The translations under genes were made by a program, and so were the position numbers. Positions 43,594 through 56,700 of a stretch of 64,000 nt of DNA are shown piece after piece. How positions within the stretch are numbered: position 1 is the first letter of the stretch; each line of letters opens with the position of its first letter. The notes beneath the pieces were generated by a model. It saw only the letters and a list, made by a program, of their open reading frames with translations, made no database searches and was not told the origin of the DNA. The stretch covers positions 186,001 through 250,000 of the forward strand of contig CAJNOP010000143.1 in the NCBI GenBank assembly GCA_905250075.1, read 5' to 3'. The stretch comes from Rotaria sp. Silwood1 (lineage: Eukaryota > Rotifera > Eurotatoria > Philodinida > Philodinidae).

Positions 43594-45042
43594 TTAGTTC
43601 GAATGAGATAATCTTGACAATGAAATAGGTAATAAACGATGACTCAAATAAATGCTATTTTGACGTTCGTGTAATTTCTTTTGGTTATGCGTTTCAATAT
43701 AACGTCGAATAAATGAACAGCAGAATAGACGAACAACTTCATTACGAAATCGTTGACCACATATAGCATAAACAAAAAAATTGACACAAAATGATGCAAA
43801 AAACCAAAGACGAGCTATATTAACTGCATCAAGCATCCATGATGGTTGTTGTTTAATAAATAAGAAACAAAATAATAGTAAATGATATGGTAAATTAAAA
43901 ACAAGAAATACAGTCGAAGCTGCTAAAAGCATTTTAGTTGTTTTAGCTGATGCTGTTCCACGACATTGTGTTGAACGAATATGAATTGATGCATTCTTAT
44001 GATATAATGATGTTTGTTTTTTACTTGGTTGATAAGGTGCCAAACGATTATTTATTCGTCTATATCGTTGAATTGGTCGAACACATAAAAATGATCGATT
44101 TTGATGTCGTAAAAGACGATGAGATTCATCAGTAATAGTATTATTATTATTATTATTATTGTTATTATTAATACCATTACCATTATTTAATTGACATATT
44201 TGAATATTTTCATTTGTTGATAGACTTGATGAATTCGTTGATGATTTTACTGATGGACTAAGACTTGGTGTTATTGAACTTGTTGTTGATATATGATGTT
44301 GATATGTTAATTTTGTTTGAAGTTTATATACAATTGTTAAATTCATCACTGAAATAGATGAAAATGGTATAATAAATGTAAATAATGTGTCCAAAACAAG
44401 AAATGGAAATAATAATGGTTTATCTCGATCTTCTTTACAATGAACAATATTAGTTGTATTTGTACGATATTCTGTTGTTGTTACAGAAAATGATAAAGAA
44501 TAAAATAAACAAGCAAATACTAATAATGTTAATGCTAATATACGATTTGTACGTTGTTTTAAAAAAGTTGTTGCTTTTATTGGAAATAATACAGCTATAA
44601 GACGATGTGTTGTATAAGCCAATGTAAAATTTGATGATAAAAATGATGCTATATGACTTAAATAAATTGTTAACATACAAACAGGTACAGTCATAACTGG
44701 TGCATTTAATTCATCAAGTAAAGCAATAATAAGTATAAATATAAATACAAGATCAGTAACAGCTAGACAAGTAAGAAAAAATGATGAACGTAATGAACGT
44801 AAACGTCGTTGTGCAAAAACAATAATGGTTGTTGTATTTCCAATAAGACCAGTCAAGGCAATAACAATATAATAAACAAGTTGCAGTTTATATGTTAATG
44901 CCATACTCATATTTACAACACGAGACGAAAGTGATGACGATGGGTAGAGTAACGTAATAGACGGAGAAAGAGATGTCAATGAGAAGAAAGAACTGTTTGA
45001 TGTATTGAACGTGTCAAGTGAACTAGGAAAGAAAGAGAACAT
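43594..45042 (-). CDS. Orphan class A (rhodopsin-like) GPCR, neuropeptide-receptor type
   Basis: Single-exon frame of 482 residues with seven hydrophobic segments. TM1 has GLIGN (65-69, the conserved N1.50); TM2 has LAVTD (93-97). The TM3 Cys (122) and an ECL2 Cys (201) can form the usual disulfide. TM6 has FNLPYH (392-397). Two signatures deviate: the DRY position reads THR (145-147), and the TM7 NPxxY position reads NFFVY (431-435), lacking the Pro. N-glycosylation sites (NTS, NSS, NMS) occur in the N-terminus. The third intracellular loop is long (about 250-375), Ser/Thr-rich, with a ten-Asn run. The overall pattern resembles invertebrate FMRFamide/peptide receptors, but the ligand cannot be named. 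A second Met at 45 is an alternative start. Intronless, unlike its neighbours, which suggests retrocopy origin or an intronless subfamily. Confidence 0.85.
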   Translation of the reverse strand: MFSFFPSSLDTFNTSNSSFFSLTSLSPSITLLYPSSSLSSRVVNMSMALTYKLQLVYYIVIALTGLIGNTTTIIVFAQRRLRSLRSSFFLTCLAVTDLVFIFILIIALLDELNAPVMTVPVCMLTIYLSHIASFLSSNFTLAYTTHRLIAVLFPIKATTFLKQRTNRILALTLLVFACLFYSLSFSVTTTEYRTNTTNIVHCKEDRDKPLLFPFLVLDTLFTFIIPFSSISVMNLTIVYKLQTKLTYQHHISTTSSITPSLSPSVKSSTNSSSLSTNENIQICQLNNGNGINNNNNNNNNNTITDESHRLLRHQNRSFLCVRPIQRYRRINNRLAPYQPSKKQTSLYHKNASIHIRSTQCRGTASAKTTKMLLAASTVFLVFNLPYHLLLFCFLFIKQQPSWMLDAVNIARLWFFASFCVNFFVYAICGQRFRNEVVRLFCCSFIRRYIETHNQKKLHERQNSIYLSHRLLPISLSRLSHSN

Positions 45043-47436
45043 TTCTCTTCGTCTTGCAAATAAAAGTCATAGCATTGTCATCTTAACCGATCTATTCATA
45101 TTATCTTACTCATTAAGAATAAATTACTCTGGAAGAAAAATTTAATAATTTTCATTGTCTCAAAGTGACATTTTGTTTTTTAGAATCAAAAAATTCATCT
45201 ATCAATTTTATGTCAAGTTCACATTCTATTTTAATCTGCTAGAAAACTGAATAAATTCAACTCAAAAAAGAAAAAGAAAAATTACACATTGATTTCATCG
45301 AAAGAGAAAAATTTTTTCATTTCTATATGATATATCACATTGATTATTATACAAGATAGATATTCATTCATCCTATATTATGATTAGTCATTACATTTGC
45401 ATGTGGTATATATCAAATAAAACAGAATCATTTCTTTCTTACGAAACACAACTATCTTAATGAGAAATATTTTTTTCATTAAACAGAACACTTTATTTTG
45501 ACGTATATCGAATATAGATTTTATAAAATGTAATGAATATTATTGTCAGAAATTTTCACTATTAAATAGATATGAAAGAAAAAAATAAATGGTTACCTGA
45601 ATTCAGTACATTAGTAGACTTGTTATTATTGTTCTTATTAATAATAAATCTTATATTATCCTATCTTAAACTTGCTGATTCAAAGATGAAATTATTTTCT
45701 TCTCTCATGGCTAAAATGAATATAATAAACTCATCTCAAGTTCTGTTTGATGTTTATATCATTGTTTTTTTTTTGTTGTAGCTAGTATCGATTGAAATAA
45801 AATAATTTAATAAATAAAAGAAATAGAAAATAATTGGGCGAACATACTATTAGCTCTATGAAAACCTAGATTTTTATGTATGATAACTGCAATATTTATA
45901 CAAACTTTTTTTTACCTGCTATTGTTCGAATTTATTCATTAACCGCTTTTGTTTTACCTTTGATTAATTACAATCGATCGATTTACTCTATCTTAAGTAT
46001 GAATCGACTATGTTATTCTATTCTATAGAATATTTTTCGCGATATACAGAAACTAATAAAACAATCCTAATTACCCATGAAACTTCATCATTCGTTCGCT
46101 TATTTTTCTTTCTTTCTCTCTTTCTCTCTCTGTCACTATGTATGATTTGTAGAATAATAAAAGGACTAACTATGAATAATAAATAAAAGACAAAAGCAAT
46201 AGTATAAATAGATAGAAGGTTAAGAAGTCGGGGTTCTCAGACTTTTTATACCAATGATCGATTTATAAGAGTTTGATGAACTCATTACAAACAAAAAATG
46301 CAATAATCATAAAAAGTCAAGCTTTGAACTCTTTGATTGATATTACACAAGAGTGATTATACTATAGAACTTTTAGCTCATTTACATTATATTAATGTGA
46401 TTACGTCTTTAGAATTAAACTAAAAACAAAACGCATAACAGTATATTCAAACGAACAATTAAGATAAAGAGTATTATTGAATTCTACCTCATATGTCAAA
46501 AATAACATTTCATTTCTATTGGTAATTTCTTTTTATTATACTAACTGCATCCGAATAGTACGCAATTAGTCGATGCGCGTTCGCTTATGATAAGAAATAA
46601 AAATAGAATTATTATAGTTCGATAAATCAAAAGAAAAAAAAACAAAGCAAAACAATCAAAGTTCGATGTGAAAATCTAATTACCGTAATACCACTATATC
46701 CATTTTTGTTATTGTAAAACAAAAAGAAATAAAAAGCGTTTTATGACGATACTAAATAGTTCATAGTATCTGTTCTATCATCTTATAGAACTGATAATTA
46801 TCTGTTTTTTTTCTTAACAAAGACCAGAGAGATAATTTTTATTGATACTATTATGAATAAAATATTAAATATTGTCAAGTTTTCAATATAAAACAGATGT
46901 TAAACTCTAAAAACTCTCTTCAAAAAAAAAAAACAAATTTCCTATTTTGTTTTATTTAATTGACAAAATTTTTTTTTTTTTTTTTTTGATGAAAAAAATG
47001 TCGAATAATAATACAAAGAAAATTCATGATGTGAAATGATAAGAGACTATTGAAGTAGTTCAACATCGACGCATATATTCGAAACCGGAACACTTACATA
47101 TCGACTTTTCCGCTTCACCGGATACTTGACAGAGCGTATGAATACACTCGTTTTGTCTTGAAAATAAATGTGAATCAATATAACTAACGAATCAATAGTA
47201 TAGAAATGATTGGTTGCTGAATAAGGAAACGCGTACAAAAAGAAACATAAGAAAGCACTCATCATTCGTTTCTAAACCGAGAAAAGATCAGAACACGTCT
47301 GCAAGGCATACTTACTAAACGAAAGAATATTTTAGATGTCGAAGAAAAAAAAACGTAGATGATCTATTGAATATGTCAATACTTGAATTTTCAATTAGTC
47401 ACACATGAGATAGTTGTCTTGTCTGATTAATATCAG

Positions 47437-47460
47437 TTTTTTTTTTTTTTTTTTTTTTTT
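47437..47460 (+). repeat. Poly-T tract
   Basis: Twenty-four consecutive T. Could be the complement of an old retroposed poly(A) tail, but no retroposed body or duplication was identified next to it. Confidence 0.6.
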
Positions 47461-48179
47461 CATATTATTTTCTATCAAAATGATTGTAATCGAGTGCAAA
47501 TAAGAATGATTAAATTGTTGTTCTTTCTAAAATAGATCGTTTAAACGATATATATTGAAATAAGATGATTTCTCTCTCTCTTTCTCTTGAGAATATTTTT
47601 GAAATACAATCATACGATTGAGAAATTCTTCGGAACAAAATAGAAAAAAACTAATACATCACTTTGATACTTTTTTTATGTTTCTTTTTCTTTTCTTGTC
47701 AGATTGATTCTACGATAAAGACGCAATATAAAATCATAACATTGCTTTTTTTTTTTCTATATCGACAACATTTCCTTTTTCTTTGTTCTTATGGAATATA
47801 AGTCGACTATGTCTTGAAATTACATTTCTAATAACAAAAAACAAATATCCGTATTAAGAAAAAAATAAAATAAAACGTATTCAATAACCTTGTTAAATGA
47901 ATAAACAATTTATTATTTATAAAAGCATATAGTACAGATTAATATAATCTAATAATGAATTATCGAAATGTAACTTGACAAAATATTCGTTCGTTTTTTT
48001 CGTTTATAGAAATTTGACAATATTGAATTAATAGAAGTGAAAATTCTAATGAAAGAATAAATATTTCTCTATAAAAGTTGGTATAATAATGATACATTTG
48101 TCAACAGTGAACATTTTGGTGACCTACATCGGGTCAATCTGTACCAATTTCTATGGAAAATAGTTTTGCAACATGAGTT

Positions 48180-49510
48180 CATGAGGGAATTACTTCAAGT
48201 GTCAGATCAATTTTCGACCAAGACAATGTTTATTTGATAAGTATTTGTGAATGATAGAAAAGTCTAGAATGGTTTGATTTATTGGGCCTTTACTCTTAAA
48301 ATATCGAAATTTTACTAAGTTTTTCAACAAAAAAAATTCTGGTATCCTTAAATTGACTTTGAACTTCAAGTTTTATGCAAACAAAGTTTTTAATTAGATT
48401 AATTGATTGTATTTATTTTAGCTTTTCTAATATTTTCTTCCTGAAGATATAAGTTATATGAACAAAATGTACTTTTACATATGAGAGAATCTGGAATATT
48501 TCAGGATAGAAGATAGTAGAAAACTTACACCATACTCAATGAACTAATATCATTAAGGATTTTGTTAATTGCAAAGTTTGAAGTCGACACTCGAAAGTTG
48601 ATTGTCAACATGACCCGATGAGTAAATGCATCTAACTGATAATCTTAGTTTGAGCTCATAGTATAGATAAAAATCCTGAATGAGTTTGTTCCATTAACCC
48701 TTTGTTCTCGATTTATGATCATTTTACTGAACCTTCAACTTATTTCAGGATATTATGAGAAAAATCTCAACAAGAAGTTTCCACTGCTGATTCCTTCCAA
48801 TAATAGCTCTTATGATCTTTATGACGTTCTGAAAGTTTCAGTTCAAACGGATGCTTCTCTGTGAAGATATCATATGTCGAAAAACTGGCTTCTTTTTTGA
48901 GCTCTTATGTGAAAGTAACATTTATTACAAACATGTTATCTCAAAAGAGAAACATATGTTTGAGCTGAAACTTTCAAGATCTGTTGTTAGGATGAATTTC
49001 AAACCGAAACTCTTCGTTCCGATTTTTCTTGTGATATTCTGCAATAAGTTGAAAGTTCAGTAACATGGCTCTAAGTCGAGAAGAATGACTTTATAGTACG
49101 AACTCTTTCAGAATTTTTATCTGCACTGGAAGCAAAATAAGTTGATCAGTCGAATGGATTTTCTCATCAAGTCATGTTGACTATGAACTTTTGCACAAAT
49201 AAAGGTTTAAACAAGATTGTTCCATGAAGCAAGTATTTCCGTTCTTGAAATATCCAATATCCGAAACTCTCGCATGTGTAAAAGTAAACGTTGTTGATAT
49301 ATTTACATTTCCACCACAAGAAAATATTAGAACACTTAAAACTTCCACAATCAACTAACTTCTTGAAAACTTTGTTTATACAAAAGTTTGAAGTCGAAAA
49401 TCAATCAAAGCAATTACAACTTTTTATTGAGAAGCTCAGTAAAATTTTTCGATATCTCGACGTCGAAAAGTGATTTGACACCTTCAAAGATTCTAACATC
49501 AATCATACCT
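48180..49510. mobile_element. Large fold-back element (about 1.3 kb)
   Basis: The left half matches the reverse complement of the right half over most of its length, centred near 48.86 kb. Examples by eye: AGATAAAAATCCTGAATGAG (about 48666) against the complement of about 49105-49125; ACTGAACCTTCAACTTATTT against the complement of about 49040-49060; and a 130-bp stretch around 48300-48430 against the complement of 49330-49460. Its left part is homologous to the element in EMC3 intron 3, and inner words match the 4609-5126 element. No transposase frame was seen. Ends approximate. Confidence 0.6.
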
Positions 49511-50062
49511 GAATGATTATTCTGAAACTCTTGATTTTTATATTTTCACATTTCTGAAACCAAAAGTTATATTCGAAAAAAAATCTCTTCATATTGAAAA
49601 ATGAACAAAAAATAATATTACGAAAATATTTGTCTTATGATCGAAAATAAGTATTTCATGAATATTTTTCTTCAGTTGATATTCACACACGAAAAATATA
49701 TCCTGCTGTGCAATCAGTCAATCAATCAATCAAAATCACTCCGCCTTTCTTAACATGTTGACAGTTTCCAACTGTGCAATATTGAATATTTGAATGAAAC
49801 ATGAATATGAACAATTGATTGTCTGATAATTTAACCTTTCGTTTTTTTTTTCTTGTTCATTCTTTAAGAAAAATTTTCTATTGAAGACTATATCGTGCTA
49901 GATGAAATTGACATATTAATTAGTTCAATGCACGAGTCTCCTGTTGTTTTAACTTACTCGCTTTCCAACTGTTACACATTTCTTTTATAACATAGAATAG
50001 AATCGACTGATGGCAATAACTTCAAGTCATTCTTCATTTTTTTTCAAAATATATTTGTTAAG

Positions 50063-50470
50063 ATGGAAAAAATGAAAGCACAAGCACAACAACAACAAAC
50101 AACAAAAATGATCAATAAAAAAAAACAACAACCACCACCATCATCAACAACAACATTTGTTGTTAAACGTAACTCATCATCAATACTTCAATTAGAAAAA
50201 ACACGTCGTATTGCAGCTAATGCACGTGAACGTCGTCGTATGAATGGTCTTAATTCTGCATTTGATCGTTTACGTACAGTTTTACCATCGTCAATGTTTC
50301 AACAACAACGACGTTTTTCAAAATATGAAACATTACAAATGGCTCAAAGTTATATTGCTGCACTTCAATCAATTTTACATCATAATACATCATCGGATAA
50401 GGATCATAGTCTTACAAATGTGAGTAGTACAACAGATGAAGATATGGATAATCAAATTCATGATTATTAG
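50063..50470 (+). CDS. Atonal-family bHLH transcription factor
   Basis: Intronless, 135 residues. A Gln/Lys-rich N-terminus precedes a complete bHLH domain at about residues 47-106: basic region [18 protein letters not shown], helix 1 [12 protein letters not shown], and helix 2 [20 protein letters not shown]. [19 protein letters not shown] and [13 protein letters not shown] are hallmarks of the Atonal/ATOH1/ATOH7 group. The E-box contact residues of the basic region (N, E and R of NARER) are kept. Such factors specify sensory and neuronal precursors and dimerise with E/Daughterless proteins; that role is inferred. The loop carries MFQQQRR, slightly longer than in vertebrate ATOH1. The tail is Ser/Thr/Asp-rich. 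The ATG directly follows TTTGTTAAG; AATAAA at 50612-50617 may end the transcript. It converges on the CDK5RAP2-like gene, with 290 bp between. Confidence 0.92.
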   Translation: MEKMKAQAQQQQTTKMINKKKQQPPPSSTTTFVVKRNSSSILQLEKTRRIAANARERRRMNGLNSAFDRLRTVLPSSMFQQQRRFSKYETLQMAQSYIAALQSILHHNTSSDKDHSLTNVSSTTDEDMDNQIHDY

Positions 50471-50760
50471 CAAAAGAAAAACTTCAAAAAAACGGTTTTC
50501 TTTCTTTTTTTTTTTTGACTGATTTCTACTATAATCATGATAATTGTATTTTATCAAAAAAAAAAAAAAGATTTTGGCTTGACAAAGAAAAAAAAAATAT
50601 AAAGAGAACGCAATAAAGCAAAAGAAAGAAAGCACAAAACCTGAGACATGGACATACGCACTCAAAAACGAGAAAGACACATTTTTTCAAATTAAAAAAA
50701 AAAACAGGAAAACAAAAAAACTAAGACTAAGCGAAGAAAATACGAATTGATATTAATGAT
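50471..50760. other. Convergent 3' intergenic region
   Basis: 290 bp between the stop codons of the bHLH gene and the CDK5RAP2-like gene. A- and T-rich tracts with AATAAA at 50612-50617 (plus strand). It probably consists of the two 3' UTRs, possibly overlapping. Confidence 0.5.
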
Positions 50761-53700
50761 TTAATCTAAACAATTTGTACGATGACGATGATGTGATTGA
50801 GTACTACTTGATGACATATTATTTATATTATTTGACTCTTTTAAATGATGTTCCATATTTGAACGAGCTTTTTGTAAAACATCTAATGTTGGCCGTACTA
50901 AAATAGAAAAAGAAAAAATGAACGTTATTAAAAAAATATCATGATTTCAAATTTTTTCACATCATTTGAATTCACATACAAGAATAATTCTTTTCTATTT
51001 TTAGATAAATAAGAAAGTTCAACTATTTAGTTTAAAGTCATTATTATAAATCAAAAGATTGTATAATGACCTTTGACAAAAATAGTAACAAGAAATTATC
51101 TTGTTGTTAATTTCCGTTTTATTTATAATGTATAATCTTTAAACAGAGTTCCCACGTAATAACCTTTTTTTGTTTATTGTTTAAATTGTTCCTTTTTTTG
51201 GAAATATTAAAAAAAAATTACTCGACCTAAGCTGTTCCTTATTCTGGTACCAATAGAATGTCATCGAGTGCTGTGAAAATATATGTGTATTTAAAGTGCT
51301 ATTTTAAAAACTGTGAATGTTATTATAAACTGTTAATAAGTTTGTAAGATACAAACATTAGCATTAGAGATGACGCACAAAAAAATAATAATAATAATAA
51401 AATCATGCAGCAAACAATAAAAATACGTTAACTAGATGAAATAAAAACTAAATTGGCACATGCATTAAATATTTAGTTAACTATTAGTGAAATTTATTGT
51501 GACAGGTGTAGGGGAGGGAAAGGCATATATATATATATATTGGCCGATTGTTTACATACAAAAAAAGACTTACGTAGCAATGCCAAATAATCGTCTGTAT
51601 TAGCTTTTTTGTGATTTGCTTTCTGCAAAAAGTTTAGATTAAATAAGACAAACGAAGCGAATGTTATTTTTTTTGTTTCTCCTCATATATTTTGTATATT
51701 CAGAAAATAAATAAAAAAAATGAAGAAAAACAAATTCTTTTTTTGATTTGAAAAATACTTACTGTCAATTGAGTAAGTAATTGTTCTACATGAGCTGATT
51801 GTTCTTTATATTTTTGTTTTAAATTTTGTAATTCTTGCATATAATTTGATTGAGATATTCGAAGTTCTTTATTCTAAAAATAAAAGAGACAAAAAAAATA
51901 GTTTTTTTTTGTTTTTTGTTAAATATCAAAAATAAATAAGAAAATTTACTTCATTGGCAAGACGTGGATCATTAAATTGATGTTCATTATAACGATTCTT
52001 ATTTGGTAAATATGCTGACCAATATGATTCCATTAATCGGTAAGTTTCTTCTAAACTTGTAAGACATTGATTAAGAGAATTTAAACGATGTTCAAGCCAT
52101 TCTATTGATGGGTCAGTCATTGATGTTGTCTAATTAGAAAGAACAAGAAAATATATCATACAAATTGTTCTTTGAATCATAAATAAATATAGTCTATAAA
52201 AAAACGTGGTCTCACTTTTCGAGAGTTCTTGAAAAACAGCTGCACCGGATCAAAAGCTTTATTTTTTGTCAAAACTCTTAGCGCCTTAGTTTTCTTACTT
52301 TAATAATTATTAATACTCATCAAATGAACATCGTCTTAGTTGAAAAGTAAGTTGACTATTGGAAAGATTTCCTGATAAGATAATTTGCAAGTATTTCGAG
52401 ATAATTATTTTGTAAATCATCTCAATCAAAACAAAAAGCGAATGTAAGTTTCACAATAGTATCTGATTCTAGATTAGTACACATGTAGATTTGTAGAGGA
52501 AGAGTTTTTCCGTCTAATAATGAATCATATGTTTGGTTTTTGGAATCAAACCTTTATGGGTCGAATTTAGTAGAAATGATCAAACACATCCATCAACCCT
52601 CTAATTACGACTCGAGAATAAAAGAAACTTGATTTCATATATCTCGATTCATTGATCATTAAGCTTATGGATGATAAATTATTCATCATCTAAGACTGAT
52701 TATACTGGTGACATGTTGAAAAAAGACAATGAAACTTCAATATAAATTCTCTTGTATATGAAGATATGTAAGTTGAATTGTTTTTCTCATATCGATGTAG
52801 TAAAAAATATCAGAAGAGTTTCTAAACTTTCATTCTTTGAATAATTTTGTTCAAAATGCGACATATTTTTGTTTGAAGTTTCATATGTTTATACGACTGG
52901 TTCTAATCTGAGTTTTGAAGGATGTCCTAAGAGGCCAACCCAAGAGAAAAAAAACGAATATGCCGTAATTTAGCGTACTTCCACAATATGTCATCACTGT
53001 GCATCAGATCTATTTAGCTATTTCAAGTCTCTGATCAATTTGTGTTACTGTATATTAGCCGGAGTCCAGCCTACGTAAGTCTATCTGATAATAAAGCCCA
53101 AATACTTCATCGTACTCTCACTTTGGAAGTACAATGAAGTATTTGGACTTTAGGGTGAAGGTGACTTACGTAAGTTGGACTCCGGCTAATATACTGCAAC
53201 ACAGATCGATAAGAAATTTGAAATAGCTAAACAGATCTGATGTACAGTTATAGCTTAGACTGGAAGTACCCTGAAGTATAGCATTTTTCCCCTTGGGCTA
53301 ACCTCAGAATTCGAAAAACTCTTGTAAGGTCTCTAATGAATCTTTTATATTTTAAAACTATTATGAATTAAATAGAAAAACGATTTATATATATATATAT
53401 ATATAAACATACATGTTTTGATCGAAGTTTTTCTTTAAGTTTAACTTCAAGTGCTTTTAATTCAATTCTAATGTTAGCTATTAATCGTCGAAGATTCTCA
53501 TGATCTTCTAATTCACCAACAATATATTTTTTTCCAAGATCTTAAAAACAAAAAAAAAGAAAATTCTTCGTTATTATATAACATACAAAAAACAACAACA
53601 ACAATAACGTACTTATTTGTTCAGTTGCTAAAATAAAATAATAAAATATTTAATTAAAAAGTAAATTAAAACAAAACAAAAAAAAAAAAATTTTTTTTTT

Positions 53701-56700
53701 AATTACCAAGTTCTGTTGTTGATGATCCAAGAGGTCTTGAACGTTTTTCATCCATCATACTAACTAATGATATATGTTCAGCACCTATTGAACTTGTTCC
53801 ATCAATAATACGAAGATCAGGATATGAAACACCACGACCAGAAAATGAAAATTCACGTGCTGCTTTTGTTAGACGAATATTTTCATCTAATTTAGCTTGT
53901 AATTCATTTTGTTTATGAATACTTCGTTCAAGATCATGACGAAGACGACGCATTTCTTCTAATAATTCAGACATTTCACTTGTTCGAATTGTCATTTCAC
54001 CTTTACCACCATCTAAATTTTGTAATGTGATTTTAAATATAAAAAAAAAAGTTTAAGTAAAAATAAAATATTTTACCACGAGATGATATTTGTTTTTCTA
54101 ATAAACTTATTTGTTTTTCATAATGATCAATTAAAGCTTTTTTATTCATAATTTCATTTTGTAAAAGTTTTATTTCAGCTTGTAATCTAAAAATTTAATA
54201 ATAAAACAAAAAAAAAACAGGATTTTTTTTTTTAAATATAAACCTTTGATTTTGATCTTGAGCTTGTTCAAGTTGAGTTTTTGTTGATTTTAATAATTCA
54301 ACTTGTAAACGTGCTTGACGTAAATCATTTTGTTTAACATTTAAATCATCAACTAAATCAGTATGAGTTTTTTCTGATTTTAGGCGATATTGATTTAATT
54401 CAGTTTCATGAGTTTTTTTCAAACTAAAATATATAAATGATATCAATTAGAAATTAACTTAAATCATATGAAAATAGAAATCATCAATTTTTTCTCATTA
54501 AAATATATAGAACATACAAAAAAAAAACCAATAATGTTTTCATATCATAAAAAAAGCTGTAAGCACTTTGTCGAAACTCGGTCCTATTCTCAGGTGATAT
54601 CTGAATAGGAACCTGCAAAATCACTTTTTTTATTCCCGGTCTTTGACAACAGCTTCATTTCTAAAATCGAGCAACTTTTTTTAACGATCTGTGTACTTTT
54701 ATGAATACATAAAATTGATATAAATGATTTTGATTCATTACACCTGTGCATTTGAAAAACTCATAGTTTTGCAGACAGACTCGCAATCACCAAAGACTTT
54801 TATAGAAATAGCAAATAAAAATATCTCATTTACAGATCTTTAATCATGTCAAAATAATAAACGTGAAAAAATATTACATAAAAACTGGCCGGAACCAGTG
54901 TGAAAAATTTTTAGTCCCGGTCTCGGTCCCGGGACCACTTTGCAGTTCCCTATATCTGAAGCTTCTATCTTTATAATATATATCGAAAAGGTAAATACAA
55001 AAGATAATTTGCTGATGTAGATCATCGAAAAAACAAACGAATGAACTTACTCATTAAGTTCTTTTGTTAATTGTCTAATATGATCATCTTTATCAGTAAT
55101 TTGTCGTTGATATTCTTGTTGTGTTAAAGTATAACGTGTACTAAAAAATACAATCGATAATCATGAATTTAAATTTTCTATTCGAAAATATATTTTACCT
55201 GTCGATAACACTTTCAACACCGCTATCTTTTTTGTTCAATGATGTTTCTAAATAATAATAATAATAATAATAGTAAAATATTCAATTAAATATCAAAATC
55301 TTTAATTATTGTATATGTTTAGGTGACAGTTAAGAGTAAAAAAAAAAAGGAAAGTGGATAAATACACATATAATGTTTTATCTTATCGACTTTTCTTAGT
55401 AAATGTTTAAAGCAACAAAAGCAACAGTTAAGAACGGTGAATGTATATATTAAAAAGTAGTGAAATAAGTATAAGAGAGAAAAAAAAGAATGTGATTTAT
55501 TAAAATCAATGTGTCTGTACAATACATTATTATTATTTATTTTCCTTCTCTGTCTGTCTAGAAAATTTATTTAATAAAATAAATATTTTTAATCAAAAAA
55601 TAAAAATAAAACAAAATAAAAATAAATAATATTAACATACTTTTTATTTTATCATATTCTTGTAAAATAGTTTTATTTAAATCAATTATTAAATCATCAA
55701 TTTTATTCTGTTTTTCATTGAATATAATTAACGGAAGATCATTTTTCTAAAAAAAACACATGAGAAAAGTCAATTTAAGATGCAAAAGGAATTAATATAC
55801 ATTTAAATTTAATACGTTTTAAACTATTTACACCTTAGTTTATATTCATAGAGAATTTAATAAATATCTTATAAAGGAAATTTTCAAAAGGATTAGTTAC
55901 TTTTCAGTTGGATCAAGGTATTCATAATTTATTAGATTCTATATGATTTCTATTATTTCGATTCACAAATGATTAATTAATTGAAAAGTTTTCGTTGTTA
56001 GTTAACAAACCTTGGATGATTGTGCGTATTGATATAAATTTTTATTTATTTGTTCAATATAATTTTGTTGTTTTATAATAAGATTTTGATATTGTTGTAA
56101 TGTTATTTGATTATATTCACTAGTTTTATTAAGTTTTTCAAGTTGTTTTTTAAGTATATTTGATTCATTTTTATAAGTTTGAATAACACGATTTAAATTC
56201 TAGAGAAAAAGAAAAATAATTTTATTCATATTTGAAGGAATAAAAAATCTAAAAAAAAAAAGAGTGGTTGAGTATACGAATAGATGTTTCAACGGATCTA
56301 CAGACCAGAGATGTTCATCGCGGTTGAAAACTGACCGCTACCGCACCGCGGTGATAAAAACAGAAAACCTACCGCGACGCTGCCGCAACGCCACGAAAAA
56401 TAACCATGCCGAGACCACACCGCTGCGGCGATGATTGTTAGAATAATGTTGTGAATTTTACGATCTGTGACTGTTCACGACTAGAACTGTTGTTACCAAT
56501 CGATAAGATTCGTTGAATCTCATAGTTTTGCACTTGCAAACATTGAAATTCTGTTCGAATTCATGCATTTTTGCATTGTTCTCCAAAAAAAACCTACCGC
56601 TGCCGCGCCGCACCGCGATGGTTATTTGAAAAAAAACAACCGCTACCGCCACAGCGGCGCGGTGGCGGTAGCGGCAGCGGTCGCGCCGCGATGGACATCT

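Larger units (their letters stand above)
45043..50062. other. Large intergenic region with a long inverted-repeat element
   Basis: Five kb between the divergently oriented GPCR and bHLH genes. It should contain both promoters. It holds pyrimidine tracts (46100-46130), a 24-nt T-run at 47437-47460, and the fold-back element at about 48180-49510. Open frames at 45572-45781, 47047-47265, 48851-49063 and 49291-49473 have no recognisable domains; the last two are inside the element. Confidence 0.5.

Noticed and set aside
44139..44170. ATT/TTA trinucleotide run as a stand-alone microsatellite locus
   Set aside because: It is the coding sequence of the poly-Asn run in the GPCR loop, kept in frame.
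43950..44680. Additional frames overlapping the GPCR
   Set aside because: Shadow frames within the 482-residue seven-helix coding sequence.
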